The notes beneath the pieces were generated by a model that had not been told where the DNA came from, ran no database searches, and was given only the letters and a program-made list of their open reading frames with translations. DNA of 34,247 nt from the IMG/VR virus record IMGVR_UViG_3300047586_000126, positions 1 through 34,247 of that record; one strand, 5' to 3'. This document shows positions 1 through 8,911 of this stretch, in pieces. The first letter of the stretch is position 1. The number at the start of each line of letters is the position of its first letter. Position numbers and translations under genes: made by a program. This stretch comes from a virus.

Positions 1-365
1 GACATCCTCGCCGTAGTCATGTTCCCGGAGCAGGACCGAAGGATCACGGCCGTTATGATGCAGGACTTTCCGGCCGGGCAGGTGTAGAGCGTCGTGAGGA
101 GCGGCGTCCCCCCGGCTGCGTTGAGATCGACCTGAACGGAGCCTAGACGGGTCTCCACAAACTCCGCCGAGTCGGTCTCCTGAAGGATTCGCTTCGAGGC
201 CGCGGCCTGCCGGTGGTAGAGTTTCTCATCATCAGAATCGGAGAAAAGCATGCCTGGCTGAATCGAGGCCGGCTCCGTCGATAGCCGATAGTTGTTCTTG
301 ATCTCGTTAACGTCCTGGTATCCTAGTTTATCCCCGCTGATAAAGTTTGCACCGCTAGCTGGCAT
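1..365 (-). CDS. Partial structural protein downstream of the tail-tip gene
   Basis: The reading frame is open from the ATG at 365 to the window edge, giving about 121 N-terminal residues (start MPASGANFISGDKL). A strong SD (AAGGAGG) lies about 5 bases upstream and fixes the start. The gene follows the tail-tip gene after a 10-base gap, where phages usually encode fibre, baseplate-wedge or tail-tip accessory proteins. The visible part has no signal peptide, membrane segment or known motif. A tail-tip or fibre-associated role is inferred from position only. The 3' end is outside the window. Confidence 0.7.
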   Translation of the reverse strand, partial: MPASGANFISGDKLGYQDVNEIKNNYRLSTEPASIQPGMLFSDSDDEKLYHRQAAASKRILQETDSAEFVETRLGSVQVDLNAAGGTPLLTTLYTCPAGKSCIITAVILRSCSGNMTTARM

Positions 366-375
366 TTTATCCTCC

Positions 376-3300
376 TTAGAAATTATTCCGGTCGGCCAGG
401 ATCTTGCCCGGCTGCCCGTCCGCGAAATACCCGGTAGTCCTATCACAAAGGTACGCAAACATACGGTCTGACTCGTCGGCCGTCGCCCAGTTGTCCGCGA
501 TGGACCCCCTGTCACCGAGGACCAAGTAGGCCCTCAGGACCCACTGATAATCGCGGGCGACGACATCAATCTTATTTCCCTGGATATCGACCGCCATCGA
601 CTCGACATAAACATAATGGCCCATTTCGCCGACCCCTCCGGCGTCGGACCCGAACGGGTCCTGGAGCCGTATGTTGGCAAAAAGGTCCAGGTCGTCGAGC
701 CAGGACAGCGGCACCGAGAAACTCACCTTCCGGTCGCCATAGCCAAGCTTGAGCAACTCCTCCGACAACCGCCGGTCGACCATAGCCGGCAAGGTCGTCC
801 ACGGCAACTCCATCTCGGACCCCATCTCCGACCCGAAGTCCGAGACTGAGGCGTCGTATCGCATTCGCTTTGACTGGCAATAGACTTCGGGCGCCGGGTA
901 CCAATTGAACCGGCCCTTAATGTAGTTGATCGCGTCCTTCATGTTGTAGAGCCATTCCGGCGGCCCGAGCGTGTCGATTTGGGCGAAGATGTTGACGTTT
1001 GTCGAGAAGTCGGCGATTCCCTTCCGGCCCAACGCATAACGGCCGTCCTTCGCGATATAGCCGGTATCGCCGTAGGTTGTGTCGAGCTCCTGCAGGACTT
1101 CCATGCATTCCTTCTCGTCGTTTAGGATCAGATACCCGCTTTCGTCCTCGCCGATTGACTCGTAAAAATCCGCCATGCCATCGAAGGAGTCAATGTCCAT
1201 GAACGCCATCGGAAGGCCGATGATCATGTTCAGTAGATAGGCCCGGATGTAGGCCGGGTTCTGAATGTAGCCGTTGGGAGAATTCCAGGGATCGTAGGCA
1301 ACCCCGGTCGCGTCGAATGTGATCTTCCTCTCGCCTTGGTCGGCCGCGAAAATGATATAAACCCGGCCGTTGATCCCGGATACTATGGAATATTCGCTGA
1401 TTGAAGACTTGATAAGGCCGTCGGCGTAAACGGCCGTGATCGTGAGCGGATGCGCCGCGGCCAGATACCAGAAATTCACCTTGTCGACGTAGAGAGCCGG
1501 GACCGCGCCGTTGGCCGCGACCGCACTATAAACGCACTGCCCGAAGACAACCGGGATCGGCTTCCCGTCAGCATCGGTGTGGATGTTCGGGTAATCCTCC
1601 TTCGTGGCGATTTCCCTTGGTATCTTCGCGCCGAAGTATTTTTGGGTGATATCCCGGACGGTCATCTTGAAAACGTCCCCCGCCAGCGAGTAGTCGTCGA
1701 TGATCCCGGTGAAGACGGTTGACTTCTCGCCCTCAGGCCCATCCTTCCAGGCGCAGAAGGTCTCGATGGTCTGGTTCTTAAGCAGTTCCGTGGCCAGTTT
1801 TACCGAGAAGTGCCGGTCAGCGTTGGCCAGTTCGATGTTCATGTCGGCGATCGTGCCGGCCGCGCCGCCCTCCGAAAGCGACCGGGCGATGGCCGAGTGA
1901 CCCAGGATTCGGCCGTCGTAAAACGCCGACCCCTTTGAGAACATCACCTCGTCGAAGAAGGCCGTCTTGCTGGCCTCCTCGACCCCGAGCGATATGTAAA
2001 TATCGGAACTAGTCGCGACGAAATTGATGGCGTAAAAGGTCCAGTCGGCATCCGCCAGACCGGTCCAGGCCTTATATTCCGAGCCGCCCTGCGTCGAGCC
2101 GATCTTGATGAACCCTCCGGAGGCCGTCCCCTTTTTGAACCATTCCTGGAAGTGATAAGCGGCCCCCAGGACGCATGAGCCAACCCTATCATAGATATAT
2201 TGCCCGGCCCCGCCCGCCGGGGTCGTGACCCTGCCGCAATTACCACCGGATACGCCGCCGGCGACCGAGGCAAGTGTCGGATTCGGGGTATTCGATACGT
2301 CCCAATCGGTGGCCAGATTAAACGACCCATTTTGGATGAGGCTCGCCATGCCACGAACCCGTATATCGATCGGGGCGTATTCCCCGGCGATCATCAGCCC
2401 CGTCCCCCTGGCTCCCACCGGGCCGACGGTGAAGACGATCCGTTTCCCTTTCGAGACCCGACCGTCTGCGGCTACCTTCCAATCCCCGGCCCAAGCCTGG
2501 ACTGGAACCCCAACGTCATAGATGAGATGGGTCTTGAGCCGGATATTGTAGGTCCCCTCGGCCATCGCGGGCATTGAGGCGATCGTTATCTGCAGATTTG
2601 AGTCGAGGGTGAAATCCCCCGGATAAGTCAATTTGTATTGGCCCTGGCCCTGAAGTCCCTCGAAGTAAATATATTGAATGTAGTCGGCCCAGGTTCCCAT
2701 CCCCGGTATCCCGCCGCCGTTTCGGGTCATGTCGGAGATTTCGGCGTCCAGATTGTTAAACCCCATGCCATTCAACTTGAGCTGAACGCCGCCCGCCGCC
2801 AGCATCGAATACCGGGAAAGGGAATTCACGACGGGGTTGAAATACCGGACCTGAAGCCTGGACGGGGTCAGGTTGTATTTCCAATATTCCCCGGCTAGCC
2901 CGAGCGTCCCGTTCGGCTGGTTTACACTCGCCGCGATATGGCTTACAATCTTCATCCCGTCCTGGAAGGCCCACTGCCGGCTTTTCCAGGAGACGGCCCC
3001 GCCCCCGCCCGAATTCTCCACGAGCGAATAGAAGGCGACCCGCTCCCTGAGCCCTAACGTCGCCCAGGCCGCACAGTTATATTTCGCCCCCCAGGTCCAG
3101 AGTTTGCACAGGAAGTCGACACCTGTCGCGATGGGGTAAATATCCCACTGGGCAACGCCATTCTTATAACGGCCTGATACGAGGGCCGGGTCCCAGGTTC
3201 CGAGGGCTGGGTCGGCGAGGATATAGATGAGGAAATACGGAGCGGCCAGCGAATCGGCCGGCACGCCCCGCGTAATGATGTGCTTGTCGACTAGGGAGAT

Positions 3301-3567
3301 GTCCGCGTCGAGGAGGAAGTCGATCGGGTCGGACATCCCATCCTCGAGCTCGAAGTCCGCGGCCGACGGCTTCAGGATGATCTCCCAAAAGTCTACCGTG
3401 TATGGCGGCACACCGCCGGTGATAAAACTCGCCCCGAGTGTGGAGGACGCGAGATGGTCCGTCGTCCAGAGGGTCGGGTCGTTATTCGACAGGATGTCTG
3501 CGTAGGTTCCGTGAGCCTTGATGGTCCGGACGGTAAATTGAGTCCATTCGCGATAGGGTATCGTCAT
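376..3567 (-). CDS. Tail-tip / central hub protein with inserted carbohydrate-binding-like domain
   Basis: A 1063-residue protein, the largest after the tape measure, located where siphophages encode the tail-associated hub or host-specificity protein. Residues about 408-545 look like a separate jelly-roll carbohydrate-binding module: they open with SLIQNGSFNLATDW and end with a FFDEVMFS strand, as in CBM4/9-type domains. Residues about 550-700 resemble phage baseplate hub segments (IDDYSLAGDVFKMTVRD), followed by a conserved-looking PIPVVFGQ stretch. The C-terminal third is beta-rich and typical of hub proteins. The start ATG is 4 bases past the stop of the upstream gene, with only a weak SD, so translation is probably coupled. 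Role inferred: distal end of the tail tube and receptor engagement. No peptidase or lysozyme motif was seen. Confidence 0.75.
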   Translation of the reverse strand: MTIPYREWTQFTVRTIKAHGTYADILSNNDPTLWTTDHLASSTLGASFITGGVPPYTVDFWEIILKPSAADFELEDGMSDPIDFLLDADISLVDKHIITRGVPADSLAAPYFLIYILADPALGTWDPALVSGRYKNGVAQWDIYPIATGVDFLCKLWTWGAKYNCAAWATLGLRERVAFYSLVENSGGGGAVSWKSRQWAFQDGMKIVSHIAASVNQPNGTLGLAGEYWKYNLTPSRLQVRYFNPVVNSLSRYSMLAAGGVQLKLNGMGFNNLDAEISDMTRNGGGIPGMGTWADYIQYIYFEGLQGQGQYKLTYPGDFTLDSNLQITIASMPAMAEGTYNIRLKTHLIYDVGVPVQAWAGDWKVAADGRVSKGKRIVFTVGPVGARGTGLMIAGEYAPIDIRVRGMASLIQNGSFNLATDWDVSNTPNPTLASVAGGVSGGNCGRVTTPAGGAGQYIYDRVGSCVLGAAYHFQEWFKKGTASGGFIKIGSTQGGSEYKAWTGLADADWTFYAINFVATSSDIYISLGVEEASKTAFFDEVMFSKGSAFYDGRILGHSAIARSLSEGGAAGTIADMNIELANADRHFSVKLATELLKNQTIETFCAWKDGPEGEKSTVFTGIIDDYSLAGDVFKMTVRDITQKYFGAKIPREIATKEDYPNIHTDADGKPIPVVFGQCVYSAVAANGAVPALYVDKVNFWYLAAAHPLTITAVYADGLIKSSISEYSIVSGINGRVYIIFAADQGERKITFDATGVAYDPWNSPNGYIQNPAYIRAYLLNMIIGLPMAFMDIDSFDGMADFYESIGEDESGYLILNDEKECMEVLQELDTTYGDTGYIAKDGRYALGRKGIADFSTNVNIFAQIDTLGPPEWLYNMKDAINYIKGRFNWYPAPEVYCQSKRMRYDASVSDFGSEMGSEMELPWTTLPAMVDRRLSEELLKLGYGDRKVSFSVPLSWLDDLDLFANIRLQDPFGSDAGGVGEMGHYVYVESMAVDIQGNKIDVVARDYQWVLRAYLVLGDRGSIADNWATADESDRMFAYLCDRTTGYFADGQPGKILADRNNF

Positions 3568-3570
3568 GAT

Positions 3571-4377
3571 CTACCCGAGGAGCGAGATCCCCTTCGTGAG
3601 CGCCTTCAGTTGGAAGTTCCATTGACGCAGGTCAGCCGTGGGGCCGTGAACCAGCCGCGAGGCGTAATCGGCCAGGTTCTCGATGATCACGTAATAGGCA
3701 AAGGGCTCATTATCGTCGGGAATGAAGATGAACTTTCCGGCATTCCTCTGAACCGCCCGGAGCCACACGGCTACCTCATCGACGACCGAGGGGTCGGTAA
3801 TGTCCTTGATTGAGATGGCGAACCGCTCCGCCTCGGATAGGTAGGCTGACCAGTCCTGGCCGTAATAGGTCTGTTGGCGGGCCATGAAAAAGGCCGGCCC
3901 ATCGGTGCGGGCGGGTTGAAGGTAGACCTTCGAGGAGAAGGCCGTTGCCAGGCCCAGGAAGAACTCTCCGATCTCAATATTGTCCGGGTTGGACCCGTCG
4001 TCGATGTCGAGTACCCAGTAGCGGTAGGTCTTCGAGAACCTAAGGAATGAGTCGTTAAAGTTGGCCGTGATCGGGATGGCGGAGTTCCAGTCCGGAGAAT
4101 CCCAATCACCGCCCGCCGGCGGGTTAGCGGCCGCGGCCTTGATTTTGAACTGGCCGGCGCCGGACGTTAGGTTATGGTTGAACACGCCGACCATCGTGAC
4201 GAGTGTTGGCGCGCCCAGATCGACCAGGATCTGGTTGCCCGACTTCGCCGTGAACCTGAATGGGTATGAGGGCCGCTGGTTATAGAGGTGGTCCTTGGTG
4301 AAGATCGGGTCCTCCGAGGTGACGGAGAGCAGGGTGGCCAGGTCGACAAGATTCATGATCGAATATTTGAGTCCCAT
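3571..4377 (-). CDS. Distal tail-like protein with discoidin-like fold
   Basis: A 268-residue protein between the tape measure and hub genes, the position of Dit-type or minor tail proteins. Residues about 50-135 resemble an F5/8-type (discoidin-like) beta sandwich, with a VDLGAPTLVTMVGVFNH strand pair and later a YRYWVLDIDD strand. The C-terminal half is a beta-rich segment with FIFIPDDNEPFAYYVI, as in phage proteins that join tube and hub. The start follows the tape-measure stop as TAA-ATG, with an upstream GGAGGGG SD. The function assignment rests on synteny and fold impression rather than a catalytic motif. Confidence 0.65.
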   Translation of the reverse strand: MGLKYSIMNLVDLATLLSVTSEDPIFTKDHLYNQRPSYPFRFTAKSGNQILVDLGAPTLVTMVGVFNHNLTSGAGQFKIKAAAANPPAGGDWDSPDWNSAIPITANFNDSFLRFSKTYRYWVLDIDDGSNPDNIEIGEFFLGLATAFSSKVYLQPARTDGPAFFMARQQTYYGQDWSAYLSEAERFAISIKDITDPSVVDEVAVWLRAVQRNAGKFIFIPDDNEPFAYYVIIENLADYASRLVHGPTADLRQWNFQLKALTKGISLLG

Positions 4378-7224
4378 TTATCCCCTCCCGACTCCGAGCG
4401 CCAACTGAACCTTTCGCCGGAAGACATTGGAGGCGAAGGCATCCGTGATCTCGGGCAGAAGGCGTCCCCGGACCCAATCCCGGTCTGTAATCACCTGGCC
4501 GTTGATGTTGACGTTCACGGTGATGTTCCCGCCCCCCGGCGTGATCTTGTGCGGGTCTATGATCGGGACCGCAGAGAACGGGATTGAAGCCGAGGCCTCC
4601 TTTCCGGCGGCGGTCTTCAGGCCGAGGATTGACCAGAGCGATTCGACCGGCTCTTCGGCCTGGTAGGAGCCGACGTGGCCCATCTGCGTCGGCGTCCCTC
4701 CGCCCTTCAGAACATTCTTGGGAAGTGAGGTGAGGAGCCCCCCGGTAGCGACCCACTTATCCCATTGCTCCTGGTGCCACTTGTCCCAGGAGTTGTAGAT
4801 CGCCTGTTCGAGTTTTTTCCCTTTGTTGAGCATAGAAACGAGGGTGCCGACCCAAAGGCCTACGAATCCGACCACCAGGCCCCAGGGCGTCCCGGCTGCA
4901 GCCGTCGTTAGGAGTGCGTTTCCGGATAGTGCCGCTGTGCCAGCCGCTGCACCGCCAAGTGCTGCTGTTCCCATCGTCTCCCCGGCGGCTCCGCCGATTC
5001 CGGCTGCACCGGCAACGGTGCCCCCGACCAGGGCTGAGGCCGCTGCCTTGCCCGCGGACCCGAAAAGGCTGACGACCCCGCCGAATATCGCGCCGACGAT
5101 GGAGTCAATCGCCTTGAGGAGGCCCGTCTTGATGAGGATCTGTTTGATGAATTTCGTAACATAGTCGGCGACCATCTCAGCGAGAACCTTCGCGAACGCC
5201 GATTTAATCGCATTCCAAAAGCCCTTCCAGAAATCAGAGAACTTCTTCGCGCCGGTGATGATGTCCTCAAACAGTGTGGAGAAGCCGCTCTTCATTCCGC
5301 TCCAGAGATCGCCCCATTTGATACCGAATACCCCGAGCTGTAGGTTGAGGTCCACCAGTGCGTCCTGCAGGGCCGTGATTTGATCAGGCGTCATTTGGCC
5401 CTGGAACTTCGCGAGCATGAGGGTAATGTCGCCGATCTTCCTTTTTATTTCGTATCCGAACGTAACCCCGAGTTCATCCTTAAGGAAGGCGAGCGGATTC
5501 TGGAGCCGCTCGAGTTGGAGTTCTAGTCTCCTAACGTCCTCGGGCGTGAGTGTTCGTTTAGCGTCTCCCGCTGATTCCGAATATTTCTTCAATGAAAGGG
5601 TTATGTCATCGATCTTCCGGGCGATGTCCGAGATGAACGTGAGGCCGAGTTCAGTCCGGAGATAGTCCGTGTCGTCCTTGACGTGTTCTAACGCGAGGCC
5701 AAACCGGCGGAGCGTCTCTGGATTCATCTGGCCCTGGAACGCCGCCATCGCCCTCGTCATCTTATCGATCTGCCTTTGGATATCGGCGTTGGTGATGATA
5801 TTGAATTCGTCTTTGAGGAAAGTGAGTGGCTCCTCAAGCGCTATTAGCGCATCGTGCAATTTCTGAAATGACTCCTCCGTTGGCTGGTCCCCGTAAATCT
5901 TCAGGGCCTTTGTGATGTCGGCGATCTTCTCGGCTACATCAGATTTGAACTCGATGTGCAGTTTCGTCTTGAGTGCGAGGTCCGGGCCGAATGCCGTCGC
6001 GATCTTCGCCCCGGCTTGCTTTCCCTCATCGCCCGCCTTACCGAAGCCGGTCTTGAGTTTGTTGAGCGTTTCGATGATGACGTCAAAGGCTTCAACTACA
6101 TCGGAGGCCTTCTCAATATTCTCGTCGGCCCCCTTCTTCAGCGCCACAGACGCACCGCGAGCCCCCTCCGCCTGCTCCTTGAAAAAAGTCTTCCATTTTC
6201 CGCTCAGGCCCTCGTCCGGGCCGAGTTTAGACAGTTTCTCGTAAATCGGGGCGAGAACGTCCTGCGTCCAGGCGAGGCCTTTTCCAATCACAGCCTTGAC
6301 CGTCGGGACGACGAGCATCAGACCCTCAACTGCTCGGACCATTAACTTGAACGCCTCGATGAATACCCGGGCCGTTTCCGTCGCCCAGTTCGCGAGCTGG
6401 CCCGAGGCGGCGAATGCGTCAATCTTTCCGCGGAGGAAGACCAGGGCATCGGTCAGGCCTCTAACAAATTGATTAGCGACCGGAATGAGGGCATTCGCGA
6501 TAGAGTTTCTGACACCTTGGAGTCCTGTATCCATTTCCTTCATAGATACGATGAATTCGTGCGCACCCTTCGCTGTCTTTGCGGTAAACACGACGCCAAG
6601 TTTCTCAGCCAGTGCGGCCAAATCCTTTAGTCCTTGAGATCCCAGGTTGAAAAAGGGGATGAGTTCAGTCCCGGATCGGCCAAATATCTTAATCATGAGG
6701 GCTGATTTCTCGGCCCCGTCCGCCATCCCGGAGAACCGATCGGCTAAGGTCAGGATCATTTCGTTGATCGGCGGGAGTTGATCGCCCCAACTAGCCGTCG
6801 AGATCCCGAGTTCCTGAAAGTTGGTCCTGGCCAGTCCGATCCCACGACTCGCATCCAGCATATTGCGCGACAGGAACCGGATACCGATTGCCAGACCCTC
6901 TAACGAAGATCCGGTCTCCTCTGTCGCCAACTTATAACTTGACAGCAATTCGACCGAGACCCCGGTTTTCTGCGAGAGTTCATATAGTTGGTCGCCGGCC
7001 TCGGCTGTTTTCTTAACCATCACCGTTAGGGCGCCGGCCGCGGCGACCCCGGCGATGGCCGCCATCTTGCCGATCTGAATAAACCCTTCGCCGATACCCC
7101 TTGTAATCCCGGCGAGTGAGCCTTGGCTTCTCTGGATATCGCGGATGGAATTGTCCCACCCGGTCTTGTCCATCAGGAGTTTTGCAACGATCGAGCCGGC
7201 TACGAATCCGCCTACTTCGCTCAT
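4378..7224 (-). CDS. Tail tape measure protein
   Basis: A 948-residue protein with the hallmarks of a tape measure: an N-terminal region with a hydrophobic Ala/Gly helix (about 53-70), long helical stretches, and hydrophobic Gly/Ala-rich segments near 705-800. The N-terminal motif around GDQLYELSQKTGVSVELLSSY is frequent in tape measures. Residues about 418-634 contain four imperfect repeats of 52-59 residues, each with a pattern like DITxxLxKFxGQxTPE and a PLxFLKDEL turn. Length usually scales with tail length at about 0.15 nm per residue, suggesting a tail near 140 nm (inference). The start ATG overlaps the upstream chaperone stop as ATGA and has an AGGAG SD. Confidence 0.93.
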   Translation of the reverse strand: MSEVGGFVAGSIVAKLLMDKTGWDNSIRDIQRSQGSLAGITRGIGEGFIQIGKMAAIAGVAAAGALTVMVKKTAEAGDQLYELSQKTGVSVELLSSYKLATEETGSSLEGLAIGIRFLSRNMLDASRGIGLARTNFQELGISTASWGDQLPPINEMILTLADRFSGMADGAEKSALMIKIFGRSGTELIPFFNLGSQGLKDLAALAEKLGVVFTAKTAKGAHEFIVSMKEMDTGLQGVRNSIANALIPVANQFVRGLTDALVFLRGKIDAFAASGQLANWATETARVFIEAFKLMVRAVEGLMLVVPTVKAVIGKGLAWTQDVLAPIYEKLSKLGPDEGLSGKWKTFFKEQAEGARGASVALKKGADENIEKASDVVEAFDVIIETLNKLKTGFGKAGDEGKQAGAKIATAFGPDLALKTKLHIEFKSDVAEKIADITKALKIYGDQPTEESFQKLHDALIALEEPLTFLKDEFNIITNADIQRQIDKMTRAMAAFQGQMNPETLRRFGLALEHVKDDTDYLRTELGLTFISDIARKIDDITLSLKKYSESAGDAKRTLTPEDVRRLELQLERLQNPLAFLKDELGVTFGYEIKRKIGDITLMLAKFQGQMTPDQITALQDALVDLNLQLGVFGIKWGDLWSGMKSGFSTLFEDIITGAKKFSDFWKGFWNAIKSAFAKVLAEMVADYVTKFIKQILIKTGLLKAIDSIVGAIFGGVVSLFGSAGKAAASALVGGTVAGAAGIGGAAGETMGTAALGGAAAGTAALSGNALLTTAAAGTPWGLVVGFVGLWVGTLVSMLNKGKKLEQAIYNSWDKWHQEQWDKWVATGGLLTSLPKNVLKGGGTPTQMGHVGSYQAEEPVESLWSILGLKTAAGKEASASIPFSAVPIIDPHKITPGGGNITVNVNINGQVITDRDWVRGRLLPEITDAFASNVFRRKVQLALGVGRG
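5323..5973 (-). repeat. Four internal repeats in the tape measure gene
   Basis: The segment encodes residues about 418-634 as four imperfect units beginning at about residues 418, 470, 522 and 581. Shared positions include the LKDE(L/F) opening, a DI.RKI.DIT core, an FQGQM(T/N)P turn in two units, and an LxxAL helix. The protein pattern is clear while the DNA has diverged, so this is an old duplication series. Confidence 0.7.
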
Positions 7225-7535
7225 GGTATTCTCCTGATCTTCCTGCCCGCCCTCCGGTTATCCGACGGTCTCTTCCCGCCAGCCTTTCGCCTCAACTTTG
7301 CCTCTCGCTTCCGCTCTTTCGCACGTGCGATGAGATCTGCATTTTCGAGGTCCGCTGTTTCCGCCTTCTCAGCGGCCTCTTCTCCCATCGCCTCAACGCT
7401 CAACTCATCCATCACCATTCTAATTGTCGCTGCGCTCTGGTATGGCAGAAGGGTAGCGTTGTAGGCCGACATCATGCGAGCAACACTCTTCAACTTCGCC
7501 GTCGACGCCCAGAAAACTATGTCCCGGACGTCCAT
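7221..7535 (-). CDS. Downstream frame of the tail assembly chaperone, probably made only by -1 frameshift (fusion 7906..7221)
   Basis: Taken alone this frame gives 104 residues from the ATG at 7535. The same frame stays open upstream to 7616, where a slippery site in the preceding gene (A AAA AAC) would place ribosomes in it. The fused product would be 228 residues: 97 from the upstream frame through the slip, 27 linking residues, then these 104. This is the layout of lambda G/GT and most siphophage tail chaperones, which lie just before the tape measure. The C-terminal half is strongly basic and Ala/Lys/Arg-rich. The ATG at 7535 has no convincing SD, supporting expression as a fusion. The stop overlaps the tape-measure ATG (ATGA). 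Confidence 0.82.
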   Translation of the reverse strand: MDVRDIVFWASTAKLKSVARMMSAYNATLLPYQSAATIRMVMDELSVEAMGEEAAEKAETADLENADLIARAKERKREAKLRRKAGGKRPSDNRRAGRKIRRIP

Positions 7536-7588
7536 CGCCAGAAGTTCGCGGAACGAGAACAGGCCAGGGAATTCCCCGGCGACCAGGG

Positions 7589-7906
7589 CTATGACTTGGC
7601 CCCTGGCCCGGACCCGTTTTTTTCTTCAAGCCCCGCGCTGATCGACTTTTCGACCAGGATTGTGATGAGGTCCTTGATCTTGCCGATCGGTACGCTCAGC
7701 AGAGGTGCGACATCGCCATCGACGAGGTTCTCAAGTGCCTCACGTATCGCCTTTGCGGACCCGGCCGCCAGGCCCTCCTGGAGGTTTTGAATCCGCTCTA
7801 GCGAGCTGAGAGTGATCTGTTTGATCTTGAGCAGCTGGCCGTCGATCTCGATTTCATTCGGCTCGAAGAGCGTTGCCTTCGTATCTAATCTAAGCACGAC
7901 GGTCAT
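7589..7906 (-). CDS. Tail assembly chaperone, short form (lambda gpG-like position)
   Basis: A 105-residue protein between the tail tube and tape measure genes. The N-terminal half is beta-rich and the rest acidic and helical, as in the G-type chaperones that coat the tape measure during tail assembly. The family assignment is by synteny and by the frameshift signal at codons 95-97. In-frame reading passes through the slippery heptamer and stops 9 codons after it at 7589. A fraction of ribosomes should shift to -1 and make the longer GT-type product. The start ATG at 7906 has a modest AAGGT SD and sits just after the tail tube gene. Confidence 0.85.
   Translation of the reverse strand: MTVVLRLDTKATLFEPNEIEIDGQLLKIKQITLSSLERIQNLQEGLAAGSAKAIREALENLVDGDVAPLLSVPIGKIKDLITILVEKSISAGLEEKNGSGPGAKS
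7616..7622 (-). other. Programmed -1 ribosomal frameshift slippery heptamer
   Basis: On the minus strand the heptamer reads A AAA AAC in the zero frame of the 7906 gene, where the codons are GAA GAA AAA AAC. This is a canonical X XXY YYZ site. After a -1 slip both tRNAs can re-pair on AAA AAA, and the next codon is CGG. The new frame has no stop through 27 codons and joins the 7535..7221 frame. The zero-frame stop TAG is about 27 bases downstream of the site. Position between the tail tube and tape measure genes matches the conserved site in siphophages. Confidence 0.85.
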
Positions 7907-7927
7907 GGTAGACCTTGCCGTGCCGCG

Positions 7928-8470
7928 TCAGATACCGAACTCGGTCGAACCGGAACCCATCCCAATCTGCCCGAATTCACCCTCCTCGCCGCTTTCCTGG
8001 GAGACGAAGACTTTGAACGTGACCGGGAAGATTCTCTGCGTTTCCTTGTCGAAGGTCAGGTCAAGGCCGGCAACCGGATAGGTCTTGTAGAGCTCGATCC
8101 AGGTCGCCGGGTCCTGAGAGACGATGTTCCCGCAGAGCGGCTTGATGACCAGCACCTTCGCCAGCGAGTAGAGCGAGCATCCGATCTGGTTGATGATGGG
8201 GATGATGTTTCCGCTCGCCGGGGTGTTGAGGATGAGGGCCAGTTGGGCCACGCTCAGCCTGGTCAACGGCACGGAGATCTCAAAGGTCGATCCGGTTAGA
8301 ACAGCGTCAACCGCCGCGTCGCCGGCCTGGTCCTCGTTGATGTCCGATGCCTTCGAGGCCATCGCCAATTTGACCGCGCCCAGGGTCTTCCCCAGGTAGG
8401 CGGCTCCCGACTCTCCGTAGCCCCAGACGAGTTCGCAGGGGCCTTTGTCAAACATTGGACTTACGGGCAT
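7928..8470 (-). CDS. Major tail tube protein
   Basis: A 180-residue, mostly beta-strand protein placed directly before the tail chaperones, the standard slot of the tube subunit. The N-terminal region (CELVWGYGESGAAYLGKT) and the later strand EISVPLTRLSVAQLALIL resemble tube proteins of non-contractile phages, and TFKVFVSQESGE near the C-terminus fits the closing strands. The start has a strong AAGGAGG SD 5 bases upstream. Expected to polymerise as hexameric rings around the tape measure. No Ig-like extension is present. Confidence 0.83.
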   Translation of the reverse strand: MPVSPMFDKGPCELVWGYGESGAAYLGKTLGAVKLAMASKASDINEDQAGDAAVDAVLTGSTFEISVPLTRLSVAQLALILNTPASGNIIPIINQIGCSLYSLAKVLVIKPLCGNIVSQDPATWIELYKTYPVAGLDLTFDKETQRIFPVTFKVFVSQESGEEGEFGQIGMGSGSTEFGI

Positions 8471-8488
8471 TTTGCCCTCCTTAATGAA

Positions 8489-8911
8489 TTAGATGGAGCC
8501 GGACTCTAAGCACGAGCCCTCCTCCATCCTGAATATATAATTCGTTGAGAAAAGGTGGCGCCTATTGTCGTCCTCGCCGAGATAGGCCGGCGCCGCGATC
8601 GCCTCCACGGTCATCGCCAGATAGTCCGGCCCGGATCCGTCGATCCGGGGCAGGTTCCAGTTGTTCGTCCCGTGGAGTGCGTCGAATACGGCATAGGCGT
8701 CCTCGCGGGCCTCGTAGTAGGTCGGTGCTCGGCAGAGCGCCTGAATCTGGACGTCGATCATGTCCGGGCAGTAAAAATTCGTCGCGCCGCCCGTTTCGGA
8801 GATCAGGACGCAGCGCTCCGGCTTGTCCTGCATCCAATGGCCGGCCTGTAGCTTTGCCCCGATCGCGAATCTGGTCAGTGCCTCGATAAGCGTACAGATT
8901 TCACGAAACAT
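8489..8911 (-). CDS. Tail terminator-like protein
   Basis: A 140-residue protein between the gp10-like neck gene and the tube gene, the expected place of the terminator that caps the tail tube and joins it to the head. The sequence has the usual pattern of an N-terminal helix, a strand with RCVLISETGG, then a helix rich in aromatic and acidic residues (YYEAREDAYAVFDALHG) and a C-terminal strand pair. The start overlaps the upstream stop (TAATG). Identification is by synteny and overall pattern. Confidence 0.7.
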   Translation of the reverse strand: MFREICTLIEALTRFAIGAKLQAGHWMQDKPERCVLISETGGATNFYCPDMIDVQIQALCRAPTYYEAREDAYAVFDALHGTNNWNLPRIDGSGPDYLAMTVEAIAAPAYLGEDDNRRHLFSTNYIFRMEEGSCLESGSI

